Source of the DNA: Bacillota bacterium
GTDB taxonomy: Bacteria; Bacillota; Clostridia; DSM-8532
Length of the DNA: 33,168 nt
Direction: 5' to 3'
Assembly (NCBI GenBank): GCA_022702935.2
Contig: JAKIML020000076.1
Location: 1-33,168 of the forward strand
Shown here in pieces: positions 1-7,459 of this stretch. Under the pieces are notes generated by a model. That model made no database searches. It was not told the DNA's origin and saw only the letters and a list, made by a program, of their open reading frames with translations. A program made the position numbers and the translations under genes. Every line of letters begins with the position of its first letter. Position 1 is the stretch's first letter.

Positions 1-470
1 ATATAGGGAAAGAGCAGGTTTTCCTTTCTGAGATAGTGCTTTTCAATCTCAGTTAACTCCTCAAAGCCCTCCAGGAGTTTCTTGACAGTCTTTTTGTCCT
101 CTCCGTCGTTATAGGCGGCAAGATCCTCTCGGATACGATCCACCAGCGCCTCAATGGCCCGGTTCTCCATACGGAAGGTATGGATGGGATGGCCGGGTGT
201 TTCCTCGGGCTTTTGGGGTCGATGGATTTCTTCGATAGATCCCTTAAAAACCGCTGCATGAACATCACAAAGCCGCTGTATTTCTTCAACAGGCATTCCC
301 TCTGCCACAAGGGCTGCTTCCATCTGAGATATTTCGGTGGTTGAGACGCCCTGAATGAGCTCACCGAAACGTTCTTTGACCTCCTCCACAGACTTTCCCC
401 TATGAAGCTCGCCAATGAGCTCCTTGAGTACCTTCTGGCGATACTCTCTATTATTGATCATTTCACTCAT
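1..470 (-). CDS. DUF438 / hemerythrin-like domain protein (C-terminus cut by window edge)
   Basis: Only the first 156 codons are inside the window; the gene runs off the left edge. Residues about 13-80 look like a DUF438 domain, a helical region containing LIGELHRGKSVEEVKERF. From about residue 95 a hemerythrin-type helical bundle begins (HPIHTFRMEN, then HYLRKENLLFPY), with histidine and glutamate residues suited to binding a di-iron centre. Family members often continue into a PAS domain, which would lie outside the window. The ATG overlaps the stop of the DUF1858 gene upstream (ATGA), so translation is probably coupled. Together with the RIC-type gene this suggests a role in redox or NO sensing or iron-sulfur repair. 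That role is inferred; the biochemical function of DUF438 proteins is not established to my knowledge. Confidence 0.85.
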   Translation of the reverse strand, partial: MSEMINNREYRQKVLKELIGELHRGKSVEEVKERFGELIQGVSTTEISQMEAALVAEGMPVEEIQRLCDVHAAVFKGSIEEIHRPQKPEETPGHPIHTFRMENRAIEALVDRIREDLAAYNDGEDKKTVKKLLEGFEELTEIEKHYLRKENLLFPY

Positions 471-706
471 ACGCTATACTCCTCTCTGACCGTAAATCCC
501 ATGTCCCTGAAGGTCCGGATGATCTTATCCAGGGCAATACCCTTCATGGCTGCGCCCTTTCTGAGGGTTATGACCCGACCTACGGTGTTAAGCATGGCGG
601 GATTGGTGATGTTTTCAAAGCCCAGGTCTTTTAAAATCTCCACGGCTTCAGGGTACTGCTGAACAAGACCTAAGACAGTCTGATCCACATTCAATAGTCT
701 TTCCAT
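467..706 (-). CDS. DUF1858 domain protein
   Basis: A small protein of 79 residues made almost entirely of a DUF1858-type helical domain (VDQTVLGLVQQYPEAVEILK followed by GFENITNPAMLNTVGRVITL). This domain resembles the short N-terminal domain of ScdA/RIC proteins and often sits beside hemerythrin or PAS proteins. An in-frame GTG (713-715) and ATG (710-712) lie further upstream, but they overlap or abut the AAGGAG ribosome binding site. The ATG at 704-706, eight bases from AAGGAG, is therefore the better start. It lies between the RIC-type gene (17 bp upstream) and the DUF438 gene (4-base overlap), so the three probably form one operon. No catalytic residues are evident; an accessory or small-ligand role is only a guess. 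Confidence 0.85.
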   Translation of the reverse strand: MERLLNVDQTVLGLVQQYPEAVEILKDLGFENITNPAMLNTVGRVITLRKGAAMKGIALDKIIRTFRDMGFTVREEYSV

Positions 707-723
707 GTGCATCACTCCTTATT

Positions 724-1449
724 TTATTGGGCGGCTGGGCTTTGCTCCCTTGCCTGGGGCGCAGCTTCCTTAAACAAAATATTGTTTTCCAGATGGATAT
801 GCTGGAAGAGATCCGACTCCAAAGCCTGCAAATACTCATAGGTTTTTGCAAAGGTGGTGCAGGCATCCTGGGGCAGGGTGTAATCCTGGGTCAGACGCCT
901 GAGCGTCTTAAGAATATCCCCCGCTCCATCATGCTCCCCTTCCACCTCTTCCAGCACTTGACGGAGGTGGTTCAGTTTATGGGCTGAAGGGTCTTGGGCA
1001 TAATCCTTAACCAAGGGAAACAGGATTTCCTCTTCCTTTATAAGATGCATTTCCAAGTCCGCCTTCAAGGCATTGAATTGCTTATGGACCTCAAAGAGCT
1101 CCTTATGATTGGCCCCATGGGCTCTGAGCACCTTGAGAAGCCCTTCGCTGATTTTGGGCAGAATATTGCGTGTGAATACATGGTGGGTGCTCTCGATATA
1201 TTCCATGAGTGCATGGGGTGTCAAGGTTCGAAAGTCCTTCACATCTTCCAGGTCCCTGGTTTCCTCATAGGCAGCTTTAAGCTCGTTAATAACCTGTGTC
1301 TCGTCCTGGGGCAGTTCCATTAATGCTTCCTTAAGGGAACGATGGCCGCCACAGCAAAAATCGATGCGGTATTTCTTGAATATTTCACTGGCCCTGGGAA
1401 GGGCTGCAACAATATCTCCGAGGGTATGATTCAATATCTGGTTATTCAT
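724..1449 (-). CDS. ric: RIC/ScdA/YtfE-type iron-sulfur cluster repair di-iron protein
   Basis: A 241-residue protein. The N-terminal ScdA_N-like domain (about residues 5-65) carries the hallmark Cys-Cys motif FCCGG at C32-C33. It is followed by a hemerythrin-like four-helix domain (about 80-235) with iron-ligand candidates in ESTHH, HGANH, EMHLIKEEE, EGEHDG and FQHIHLENN. Proteins of this family hold a non-heme di-iron centre and help restore iron-sulfur clusters damaged by nitric oxide or oxidants in the cytoplasm. I chose the start at 1449 because GGAGG lies seven bases upstream; an in-frame ATG 13 codons earlier lacks such a site. It appears to be first in an operon with the DUF1858 and DUF438 genes, and a cysteine-bearing Crp/Fnr regulator lies upstream on the same strand. 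Confidence 0.9.
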   Translation of the reverse strand: MNNQILNHTLGDIVAALPRASEIFKKYRIDFCCGGHRSLKEALMELPQDETQVINELKAAYEETRDLEDVKDFRTLTPHALMEYIESTHHVFTRNILPKISEGLLKVLRAHGANHKELFEVHKQFNALKADLEMHLIKEEEILFPLVKDYAQDPSAHKLNHLRQVLEEVEGEHDGAGDILKTLRRLTQDYTLPQDACTTFAKTYEYLQALESDLFQHIHLENNILFKEAAPQAREQSPAAQ

Positions 1450-1777
1450 AGGGTTTCCTCCATTCTTATAGTTAATGTTCTGATTCATAAAATACTTTTT
1501 TTCGCTTTATCACCATAACCAGAATCCTCAGAGTCTCCATTTTAGTTCGGGATATTCTTGTGCCGAATATGCTCATTGGGCGGGTTCTGGATGCTTGATA
1601 CCGGCCGGTATGGTTTATCAAAGCTTCATCATGGTTCCATCATACCTGGCCCGGAAAGGAAAATCTGTGATCTCGCGCATATAAATGACAGAAAATTTCA
1701 ATATCTGAATTAAGGCAGCAAAAAAGGACCATAGCATCTGCCATGATCCTTTACATCTGGTTTTATATATTCATGTT
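1450..1777 (-). other. 328-bp intergenic region with dyad symmetries before ric
   Basis: No gene is visible here. The region holds a terminator for the upstream regulator gene (1720-1752), an 8-bp inverted repeat with one mismatch (TCTGTGAT at 1664-1671, ATGACAGA at 1685-1692), and a perfect 14-bp palindrome ATACCGGCCGGTAT (1598-1611). The palindrome lies within a wider imperfect dyad: TTGATA at 1595-1600 and TATCAA at 1616-1621. These are candidate operators for the ric operon. I found no convincing -35/-10 pair. Confidence 0.5.
1720..1752 (-). terminator. Rho-independent terminator of the Crp/Fnr regulator gene
   Basis: On the minus strand AAAGGATCATGGCA pairs with TGCTATGGTCCTTT, with minor mismatches and a short loop, followed by a run of T. 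It lies 26 bp beyond the regulator's stop codon and separates it from the ric operon. Confidence 0.85.
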
Positions 1778-2497
1778 TTATTCAACAGCTCTCTCCAGCG
1801 CTTTTCTGTCAAGTAGCAGGACCCTCTTGTTGCCCACCATCTCCAGAATGCCTTCCTCCTGGAGCAGGCTCATCTTCCGGCTGACCGTTTCCCGGGTGAG
1901 CCCGATATAATGGGCGATGCCTTCACGGCTTAAGGGAAGCTCAATCATGGTTCCTTTGGGATGGGGCTTACCATATTTATCGGCAAACTCCAAAAGCACC
2001 GAGCTCACACGAGCCTCCACCGGGCGGGTTCCCATGGCTTCCACGGTATTCTCCAGACGATCCAGCCTCTCGCACAGCTCTTCCATAACCTTCAGGGCAA
2101 TATCGGGATACTCCTTGATAAGCTTCTGGAATTCCCTTTTATGGATAAGGCAAACATGAACGTCTTCCAGAGCCTCAATGCTGTAGGCCGAGGGATGATC
2201 CCTCAAGAGATTTCTTTCACCGAAAAAATCCCCTTCCGAAAAGATATGCAGTATTTGCTCGCGCCCGTCCTGTGTGGTGCGGAAGGCCTTCACCTGCCCG
2301 CCATTTAAAATCACCAGGCTGTCCATGGCCTCACCCTCCATGACAAGCAGCTCACCCTTTTTGTATTCCTTATGGGTGATTAAATCCGTTATCTTAATCA
2401 ACTGCTTTTCATCCAGGGACGAAAATATGGATACGCGCTGAGCGCATATGCCGTGATTACAGGCTTTACAGGTGCAAAGAGAAGTTGTCATGGGCAT
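1778..2497 (-). CDS. Crp/Fnr-family transcriptional regulator with N-terminal cysteine cluster
   Basis: A 239-residue protein. A cyclic-nucleotide-binding-like fold spans about residues 20-140 (KKGELLVMEGEAMDSLVILN, then GDFFGERNLL). A winged helix-turn-helix of the Crp type follows at about 160-235 (LSREGIAHYIGLTRETVSR). The N-terminus carries C8, C10, C13 and C18 (CTCKACNHGIC), reminiscent of the cysteines that bind the oxygen-sensitive 4Fe-4S cluster in Fnr. A redox or NO sensor is therefore likely, although cluster binding is not shown by sequence alone. Two ATG codons two codons apart are both possible starts; GAGG lies 4 or 10 bases upstream. Its own terminator separates it from the ric operon, which is the obvious candidate target. 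Confidence 0.9.
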   Translation of the reverse strand: MPMTTSLCTCKACNHGICAQRVSIFSSLDEKQLIKITDLITHKEYKKGELLVMEGEAMDSLVILNGGQVKAFRTTQDGREQILHIFSEGDFFGERNLLRDHPSAYSIEALEDVHVCLIHKREFQKLIKEYPDIALKVMEELCERLDRLENTVEAMGTRPVEARVSSVLLEFADKYGKPHPKGTMIELPLSREGIAHYIGLTRETVSRKMSLLQEEGILEMVGNKRVLLLDRKALERAVE

Positions 2498-2548
2498 CTA
2501 TCCTCATTCTCAATCATGGTTTCATATTTAGGATTGGATTTCCCCTAT

Positions 2549-2578
2549 AGTTTATCACGAACAGGGGCGAAACCACAA
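2549..2578 (-). promoter_or_regulatory. Possible promoter of the Crp/Fnr regulator gene
   Basis: On the minus strand a TTGTGG -35-like element (2573-2578) and a TAAACT -10-like element (2549-2554) are 18 bp apart, about 50 bp upstream of the start codon. The match is modest. Confidence 0.3.
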
Positions 2579-2600
2579 CCGAGGACTTTGATAAATGCAC

Positions 2601-3413
2601 TTACTCCATAATCTCGCCGTCAATGACGTCAAAGCTCTGATTTTCAAGCTTGATAAGCACATTGGGATAGGTAATGACCATGGTTACCATGGCATCGGGA
2701 TCGGGCTTGGTCAGCCTGGCTGTGAGATAGAGGGAGCCGGGCCGAACCTCTGTTGCGCTTTCCAGTTCCATTCCATAGCCACCAGTGGGCTTTTCTCCGG
2801 CGCTGATGAGTACATAGGTATCCTGGTTGATGACAAGGCTGAAAATGCCTTCATTGACTTTCTGCTTTTCATACCAGTCCAGCAGCTCCTGATTATCCTC
2901 TTCATAGGGATTCACAATGCTATAGTCAGCAAGCCGCTCCACAGGAATAATATCAAATCCGGTGCTGATAAAGGCCGTACTGCTCCTGGCGTCCCAATCC
3001 ACGGTGGCATCCAGGCTTTCTGCCACAAATCTGAGGGGAAGGTAAACCGTTCCATTGCTCAGCCGGGGAGCCGCATCCAGTTCAACCTCCTGGGGAATGC
3101 CCGAGAAATCATACTTTCTATGCACCAAAGCCTTTTTAGAATTCAGGCTCATTTCTACAGCGGAATAGTCACCCTCCACATAGACCTTGCCTGCCTTCTC
3201 ATCATAGGATGTCTTAGCCCCCAGCAAATCAAAGACTGTGTTCATGGGCACCAATGCCCTCCAGCTTTCGAAAAGAACCGGTTTATCAAAGCTAATCTCC
3301 TGGCCGTTGACCACCACATGATAACTGTCGGTTGCCAATGCGCCCACGGGGATCATGACCAGTATGAGCATCATTAAAATCGTTAAAGAATACTTGAACC
3401 TTTTTGTCACCAT
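2601..3413 (-). CDS. Secreted protein: copper-amine-oxidase-like N domain plus PrcB-like domain
   Basis: A 270-residue exported protein. A signal sequence (KRFKYSLTILMMLILVMIPV, then GALA) is followed at about residues 30-140 by a copper-amine-oxidase N-terminal-like domain (VVVNGQEISF, then VYLPLRFVAESLDATVDWD). Clostridia and Bacilli use this domain in many cell-surface proteins, and it does not imply amine oxidase activity. Residues about 175-265 resemble the PrcB C-terminal domain (YVLISAGEKPTGGYGMELES, then MVTMVITYPNVLIKLE), named from a protease-complex subunit. The start at 3413 has GGAGG eight bases upstream; the open frame extends 40 codons further without support. It lies 70 bp after the ferritin-like gene and may be co-transcribed with it. 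Its role is unknown; a surface, envelope or spore-coat function is an inference. Confidence 0.8.
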   Translation of the reverse strand: MVTKRFKYSLTILMMLILVMIPVGALATDSYHVVVNGQEISFDKPVLFESWRALVPMNTVFDLLGAKTSYDEKAGKVYVEGDYSAVEMSLNSKKALVHRKYDFSGIPQEVELDAAPRLSNGTVYLPLRFVAESLDATVDWDARSSTAFISTGFDIIPVERLADYSIVNPYEEDNQELLDWYEKQKVNEGIFSLVINQDTYVLISAGEKPTGGYGMELESATEVRPGSLYLTARLTKPDPDAMVTMVITYPNVLIKLENQSFDVIDGEIME

Positions 3414-3483
3414 AATCATCTCCTCCAATTGAACTTCTACCAGATTTGACGACATGGCAATAAAAAGGTTCACTGTGGGGTCA

Positions 3484-4152
3484 TTATGCCTTGCAATTAT
3501 TTCTGGCAAGCAGATAGGCATAGAAAGTTCCATGCCTCAGCTCATCAGTGATAATCTCGGTGAGCATATTGATATGAACCCGGTTCTGCATGGCAAAGAG
3601 AATTCTGCGGTACTTTTTAACGGCTTCTTCCTCACCCAATAATGCTTTCTGAAGCCCCTCGCAATAGGATGCGGGAAATTCGGCCGGCTTTTCCTCGGGT
3701 ATGGGGAGCATCCTTCCTGTAATCTGGCTGTAAATCTGTCGGAAGAGTCCGGCGTGGGTGATTTCATTCTCCCGTATGCCCCGGATAATCTCCTTATCCT
3801 GCTCGGTGGGCGCTTTGTCAATCAGGTATTGATAGAACAAACGGTCCTCGTTCTCACCCGATACGGCTTCTTCAATAAGCTTCAAGGCCGGAGCCAGGTT
3901 TTGAGGATAGCTGTAAATTTCCTGCTGCTGCGGGGTTAAGGGAGAATGATCTGTACTGTTCAACGCCATTTCGTTATTGAGCCCGCTCTGATAAAGCGGC
4001 ATGCTTTGGCTGTACATGTTGTTCTGGATATTGTATGTATTGGGATAACTCACAGGCTCATACCCCATGTCCACAGAAAGAGCCGTATTCTCCCTGTCGG
4101 ACAAAAGTGACGTTTGCGGAAGACGAACGAGGTTATTCCAGTTCTGATGCAT
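3484..4152 (-). CDS. Ferritin-like domain protein with a coat-like N-terminal tail
   Basis: A 222-residue protein. Residues about 1-75 are low in charge and rich in Asn, Gln, Ser, Tyr and Met (SYPNTYNIQNNMYSQSMPLY), like the tails of spore-coat-associated proteins. From about residue 85 a ferritin-like four-helix bundle follows, with EAVSGENEDRLFYQYL, RENEITHAGLFRQIY, GEEEAVKKYRRI and TDELRHGTFYAYL. These Glu and ExxH patterns are typical of di-iron or manganese sites. There is no signal peptide. GGAGG lies six bases upstream of the ATG. No exact family assignment is possible by eye. A role in iron or oxidant handling, or as a coat or catalase-like component, is plausible but unproven. Confidence 0.8.
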   Translation of the reverse strand: MHQNWNNLVRLPQTSLLSDRENTALSVDMGYEPVSYPNTYNIQNNMYSQSMPLYQSGLNNEMALNSTDHSPLTPQQQEIYSYPQNLAPALKLIEEAVSGENEDRLFYQYLIDKAPTEQDKEIIRGIRENEITHAGLFRQIYSQITGRMLPIPEEKPAEFPASYCEGLQKALLGEEEAVKKYRRILFAMQNRVHINMLTEIITDELRHGTFYAYLLARNNCKA

Positions 4153-4271
4153 TGGGGACCTCCAATAGTTTTGTCACTAAAATCCCTTATATACTATGCG
4201 CCTCCCGGCTCACTTGTCCGCAGCATGGATGCGACTCATTCCAGCTCATCGTAAAGCTACAGAAATGACAT

Positions 4272-4301
4272 CCCGGCCCAGGCACACAGGCCCAGGCCGG
4301 G
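4272..4301 (-). terminator. GC-rich hairpin after the NAPRTase gene
   Basis: CCCGGCC (4272-4278) pairs with GGCCGGG (4295-4301), with further pairing of CAGG/CC(C)TG inside the loop. It lies 33 bp beyond the stop codon of the minus-strand gene. The following T-run is poor, so termination may be inefficient. Confidence 0.45.
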
Positions 4302-4334
4302 ACATCCGGAAAGGGGATAAAAGATTCTTACATG

Positions 4335-5773
4335 TTAATATACTGAGTATTCCTTTAGAAGGTCTGCTTTCACATCCCAAAGATTTTGAGAAAGATCCAC
4401 ATAGTATTTATGGGGATTTTCAAACCGCAGGATGGCATCCCACAGGGTTCCCATCTGGGCCCGGCAGTAGTCCCTGATAGCTTCAAGCCTGGGGCTTTCA
4501 TAAACACAGCGGCCCTTTTCAAAAATAGGTACCAAAAGCCTTCTGGCATAGAAATCGGTCAGGGTTTTCCGCTTCCAGGTATACTCGGGGTCAAAGATTT
4601 CCAGGGGCTTGTTCTCATCAATCTCCTCGTCAAAGAGGGTAATGAGATCGGCCAGTGCCTTATGGCTGTTCCGATCATAGAGCCGCCAAACCTGCTTAAA
4701 GCCTGGGTTGGTAATCTTGCCCACATTCTCGCTTAGCTTGATCTTGGGAATGATGCGCCCTTCCTCCTCAATGGCCGAAAGCTTATAGACCCCGCCGAAG
4801 ACGGGCTCGGATCTTGAGGTAATCAGTCTCTCGCCCACGCCGAACAAATCCACCTGAGCCCCTTGAATCAAAAGATCCCGGATAATATACTCATCCAACG
4901 CATTGGAGGCCACGATCCTGCAATCCTCAAACCCTGCCTCATCCAGCATACGCCTTGCCTCCCGGGATAAGTAGGTAATATCCCCGCTGTCGATTCGGAT
5001 ACCCTTGGGTCTGAAGCCTCTTGGGACAACCTCCTCCCTGAAGACCTTAATGGCATTGGGAACGCCTGATTTCAGGACATTATAGGTATCCACCAAAAGG
5101 GTGCACTGGTCGGGATAGGTTCTGGCATAAGCCCGGAAGGCCTCCAGCTCTGAAGGGAACATCTGTACCCAACTATGCGCCATGGTTCCCAGAGCGGGAA
5201 CCCCAAAGGCTCTATCGGCAAGGGTACAGGCTGTTCCGTTGCAGCCTGCAATATAGGCTGCCCTTGCGCCATAAACCGCCCCATCATAGCCCTGGGCCCT
5301 TCTGGAGCCAAACTCCATCACTGCCCGGTTTTGGGCCGCCCGTACAATGCGATTAGCCTTGGTGGCTATAAGGCTCTGATGGTTGATGGTCAGAAGCACC
5401 ATGGTCTCAATAAACTGCGCCTCAATAACCGGTCCGCGCACCGTCACAATGGGCTCATTGGGAAAAATGGGGTTCCTTCGGGAATGGCCCAGACATCGCA
5501 GGTGAACTTAAAGTTCCTGACATAGTCCAGAAAATCCTCATCAAAGCCTTTGGATCTTAAGTAAGCAATGTCCTCTTCATCAAAGCGGAGGTTTTTCAAA
5601 TATTCGATAAGCTGTTCCAGGCCGGCCACAATGGCGAACCCGCCGTTATCGGGATTCTTTCTGTAAAACATATCGAAGTAGGCGATTTTGTCCTTTAAAC
5701 CGTGCTTGAAATAGCCATTGGCCATGGTTATTTCATAAAAATCGGTGAGCATGGTCAGATTCAGGTTGTTCAT
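4335..5773 (-). CDS. pncB: Nicotinate phosphoribosyltransferase (NAPRTase), reading frame interrupted
   Basis: The gene catalyses nicotinate + PRPP (+ ATP) to nicotinate mononucleotide in NAD salvage. The N-terminal part (5773 to about 5460) reads LNLTMLTDFYEITMANGYFK and ends PEGTPFFPMSPL-stop. The C-terminal part continues one frame away as NEPIVTVRGPVIEAQF and contains GTMAHSWVQMF and IDSGDITYLS, family-typical motifs. Joining the two frames gives about 480 residues, the normal length. The break lies at 5459-5465 in TTTTTCCCA (minus strand). One extra C, or a -1 ribosomal slip at T-TTC-CCA, restores the expected PFFPNEPIV. This may be a sequencing or assembly deletion, a true mutation, or programmed frameshifting. 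The start at 5773 has AAAGGA eight bases upstream; an earlier ATG overlaps that site. It is the third gene after NrtR and nicotinamidase. Confidence 0.85.
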
Positions 5774-5792
5774 AAGCGTCATCCTTTCCGGA

Positions 5793-5814
5793 AAGCAAGG
5801 GTCCTGCCTTGCTT
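5793..5814 (-). other. Hairpin between the pncA and pncB genes
   Basis: AAGCAAGG (5793-5800) and CCTTGCTT (5807-5814) form a perfect 8-bp stem with a 6-base loop, just upstream of the NAPRTase ribosome binding site. There is no T-run, so it is more likely an mRNA-stability or translation element than a terminator. Confidence 0.45.
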
Positions 5815-5832
5815 CTCCCGAAGGTCATCCCA

Positions 5833-6504
5833 CTAAACAATGGCCTTCACAATTTCGACACCGTTAATGCTCATATTATAAAGGGCCATGGCATGGACCA
5901 GGTCCCCCTGATGGAGCCCCAGGTCGTAGGTATCGACCGCATTGGCGGGTACAATAATCCGAGATTTGATATTCTGCTGGTTAAACCAGGTCCTTAAGGT
6001 GATGGCCAATTGCTGAATGCAAATATCGGTGCAATCTCCCGTCATGATGAAGGTATTAATGCCCGGGTTTTCCTTAAGCCATTTCTGGAAGGCTTCCTCA
6101 TGAAAGGCATTGGTGGAGTTTTTGGGAATTTGGGTATACCCTCCCGTTTCTGCTATTTCACGCACCATTGCTGCCTCGGAGGTACCGGCCACACAGTGTA
6201 CGGGATAGGACTCAAACTCAGGAGAATCATTCCCATGGGCATCGGTGAAGGCCAGACTCTTGATGCCCTTTTTATTGGCCAGCTTTAAAAGCCTGTCAAT
6301 TTCGGGGATAAGGGCTTCTACCCTGGGGCTTTGAAGGGCTCCCTCCCGGGCAAAACCGTTTATCATATCAATGATAAACAGGGCGGTGTGCGCACTGTCC
6401 AATTGGTCCAGACTGACAGTATCCAGACCTTCAAGCCAATCCCATATCCCTTCAAGAGCTTCCCCGCTTCGTTTAACAAATTCCTGCTTAGTGATGTTGA
6501 ACAT
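5833..6504 (-). CDS. pncA: Nicotinamidase (isochorismatase-like cysteine hydrolase)
   Basis: A 223-residue cytoplasmic enzyme that would hydrolyse nicotinamide to nicotinate plus ammonia, feeding the adjacent NAPRTase. Catalytic residues of the isochorismatase-like fold are visible: D46 (ALFIIDMINGF), K128 (PKNST) and C162 (DCTDICIQQL). The metal-site region includes D88, H90 (FTDAHGND) and H103 (YPVHCVAGT), matching nicotinamidases rather than isochorismatases. An N-terminal extension of about 38 residues precedes the core. The start has GGAGG eight bases upstream. It lies 15 bp after the Nudix regulator gene and 59 bp before the NAPRTase gene, consistent with one NAD-salvage operon. The context makes the substrate assignment stronger than the fold alone would. 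Confidence 0.9.
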   Translation of the reverse strand: MFNITKQEFVKRSGEALEGIWDWLEGLDTVSLDQLDSAHTALFIIDMINGFAREGALQSPRVEALIPEIDRLLKLANKKGIKSLAFTDAHGNDSPEFESYPVHCVAGTSEAAMVREIAETGGYTQIPKNSTNAFHEEAFQKWLKENPGINTFIMTGDCTDICIQQLAITLRTWFNQQNIKSRIIVPANAVDTYDLGLHQGDLVHAMALYNMSINGVEIVKAIV

Positions 6505-6519
6505 ATGATGAACCTCCTT

Positions 6520-7425
6520 TCATACACCGGAACCCGTCCATTGGGGATTGAAAATGTAGAGCCTGGAAGGCCTGTGCCCCGCATCCCTGGTATAATGGTC
6601 GGTTTCCATAACCTTGTCAGCGATTTTCCGTCTGAAGTTTGCTTTTAGCAGCTTTGTTCCTAAAATGATTTCATAAACCTGTTGAAGCTGGGTCAGTGTA
6701 AACATCTCAGGCATGAGATTAAAAGCGATATCGCTGTATTCAATCTTGTTTCTCAGGCGCTCAATGGCATAATGGATCATCAGTCCGTGATCAAAGGCAA
6801 TACCCTGGGATTCCACCAGCCTGCGCTGAATTCTGGGACTCTTCCCCTCCACCGTCTTGATGACCTCCACTGTTGCCCCAAGCTGACAGGTGCCCTGGCT
6901 GAGCTCCACCTTGATGGTTTGCTTAAGCTGATAACCATTTTCGGTGATGGTTCTGGTCTCCTCCACAAGCCTGTCGGTGACCGTAAACCACTGGGCGTCA
7001 TCGGCATCATCACTGGCATGGAGTTCAATCTTTGAGGAATCCACCAGAGCCATATAGGCAGTACTGATGACCCGCATTCTGGGATCCCGGCCCACATCGC
7101 CCCAGGTATAAAGCTGTTCCATATAGATATCCTCAATGCCCGTCTCCTCCTTCAGCTCTCTCTGGGCTGCCTCCTCCAGGCTTTCATCCATACCAATGAA
7201 CCCGCCCGGCAAGGCCCAGTGGCCTATATAGGGATGATCCCCGCGTTTGATCATAAGCACCTTGAGAACCTTTTCGGGAAGCTTGCGGTAATTCTCCTCC
7301 ATCTGATCGGCAACGGTAAAAATCAGCATATCCACTGTCACCGAAGGTTTTTCATAGCGATTGGGATCATATTGAGCCAGAAATTCCTTCTCGGTCAGAC
7401 CATTTTTATTGACTCTTTCTCCCAC
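6520..7425 (-). CDS. nrtR: Nudix-family regulator of NAD metabolism (NrtR-like) / ADP-ribose pyrophosphatase-like
   Basis: A 301-residue protein. A Nudix domain spans about residues 28-170 with an intact Nudix box at residues 75-97 ([17 protein letters not shown] then KEETGI). The C-terminal part (about 210-290) resembles the winged-helix DNA-binding domain of NrtR proteins ([20 protein letters not shown], then [13 protein letters not shown]). NrtR proteins repress NAD-biosynthesis genes and respond to ADP-ribose. Lying directly upstream of nicotinamidase and NAPRTase genes strongly supports this role. Because the Nudix box is complete, it may also hydrolyse ADP-ribose. The start is GTG, with AAAGGG nine bases upstream. 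A strong promoter and four 14-bp repeats precede it, plausibly its own operator. Confidence 0.88.
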   Translation of the reverse strand: MGERVNKNGLTEKEFLAQYDPNRYEKPSVTVDMLIFTVADQMEENYRKLPEKVLKVLMIKRGDHPYIGHWALPGGFIGMDESLEEAAQRELKEETGIEDIYMEQLYTWGDVGRDPRMRVISTAYMALVDSSKIELHASDDADDAQWFTVTDRLVEETRTITENGYQLKQTIKVELSQGTCQLGATVEVIKTVEGKSPRIQRRLVESQGIAFDHGLMIHYAIERLRNKIEYSDIAFNLMPEMFTLTQLQQVYEIILGTKLLKANFRRKIADKVMETDHYTRDAGHRPSRLYIFNPQWTGSGV

Positions 7426-7459
7426 GTTTCAGCACCCTTTCTGAGGAACGACCTCATCC

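Noticed and set aside
1598-1611. ATACCGGCCGGTAT as a classical Fnr box
   Set aside because: The TTGAT/ATCAA half-sites are too far apart for the Fnr consensus; it is kept only as an unassigned palindrome.
2595-3377. 260-codon plus-strand open frame
   Set aside because: It lies opposite the secreted copper-amine-oxidase-like protein, whose domains are recognisable; this one is not.
2601-3533. Longer start at 3533 for the copper-amine-oxidase-like protein, overlapping the ferritin-like gene
   Set aside because: The extra 40 residues precede a clear signal peptide and lack a ribosome binding site; GGAGG supports the start at 3413.
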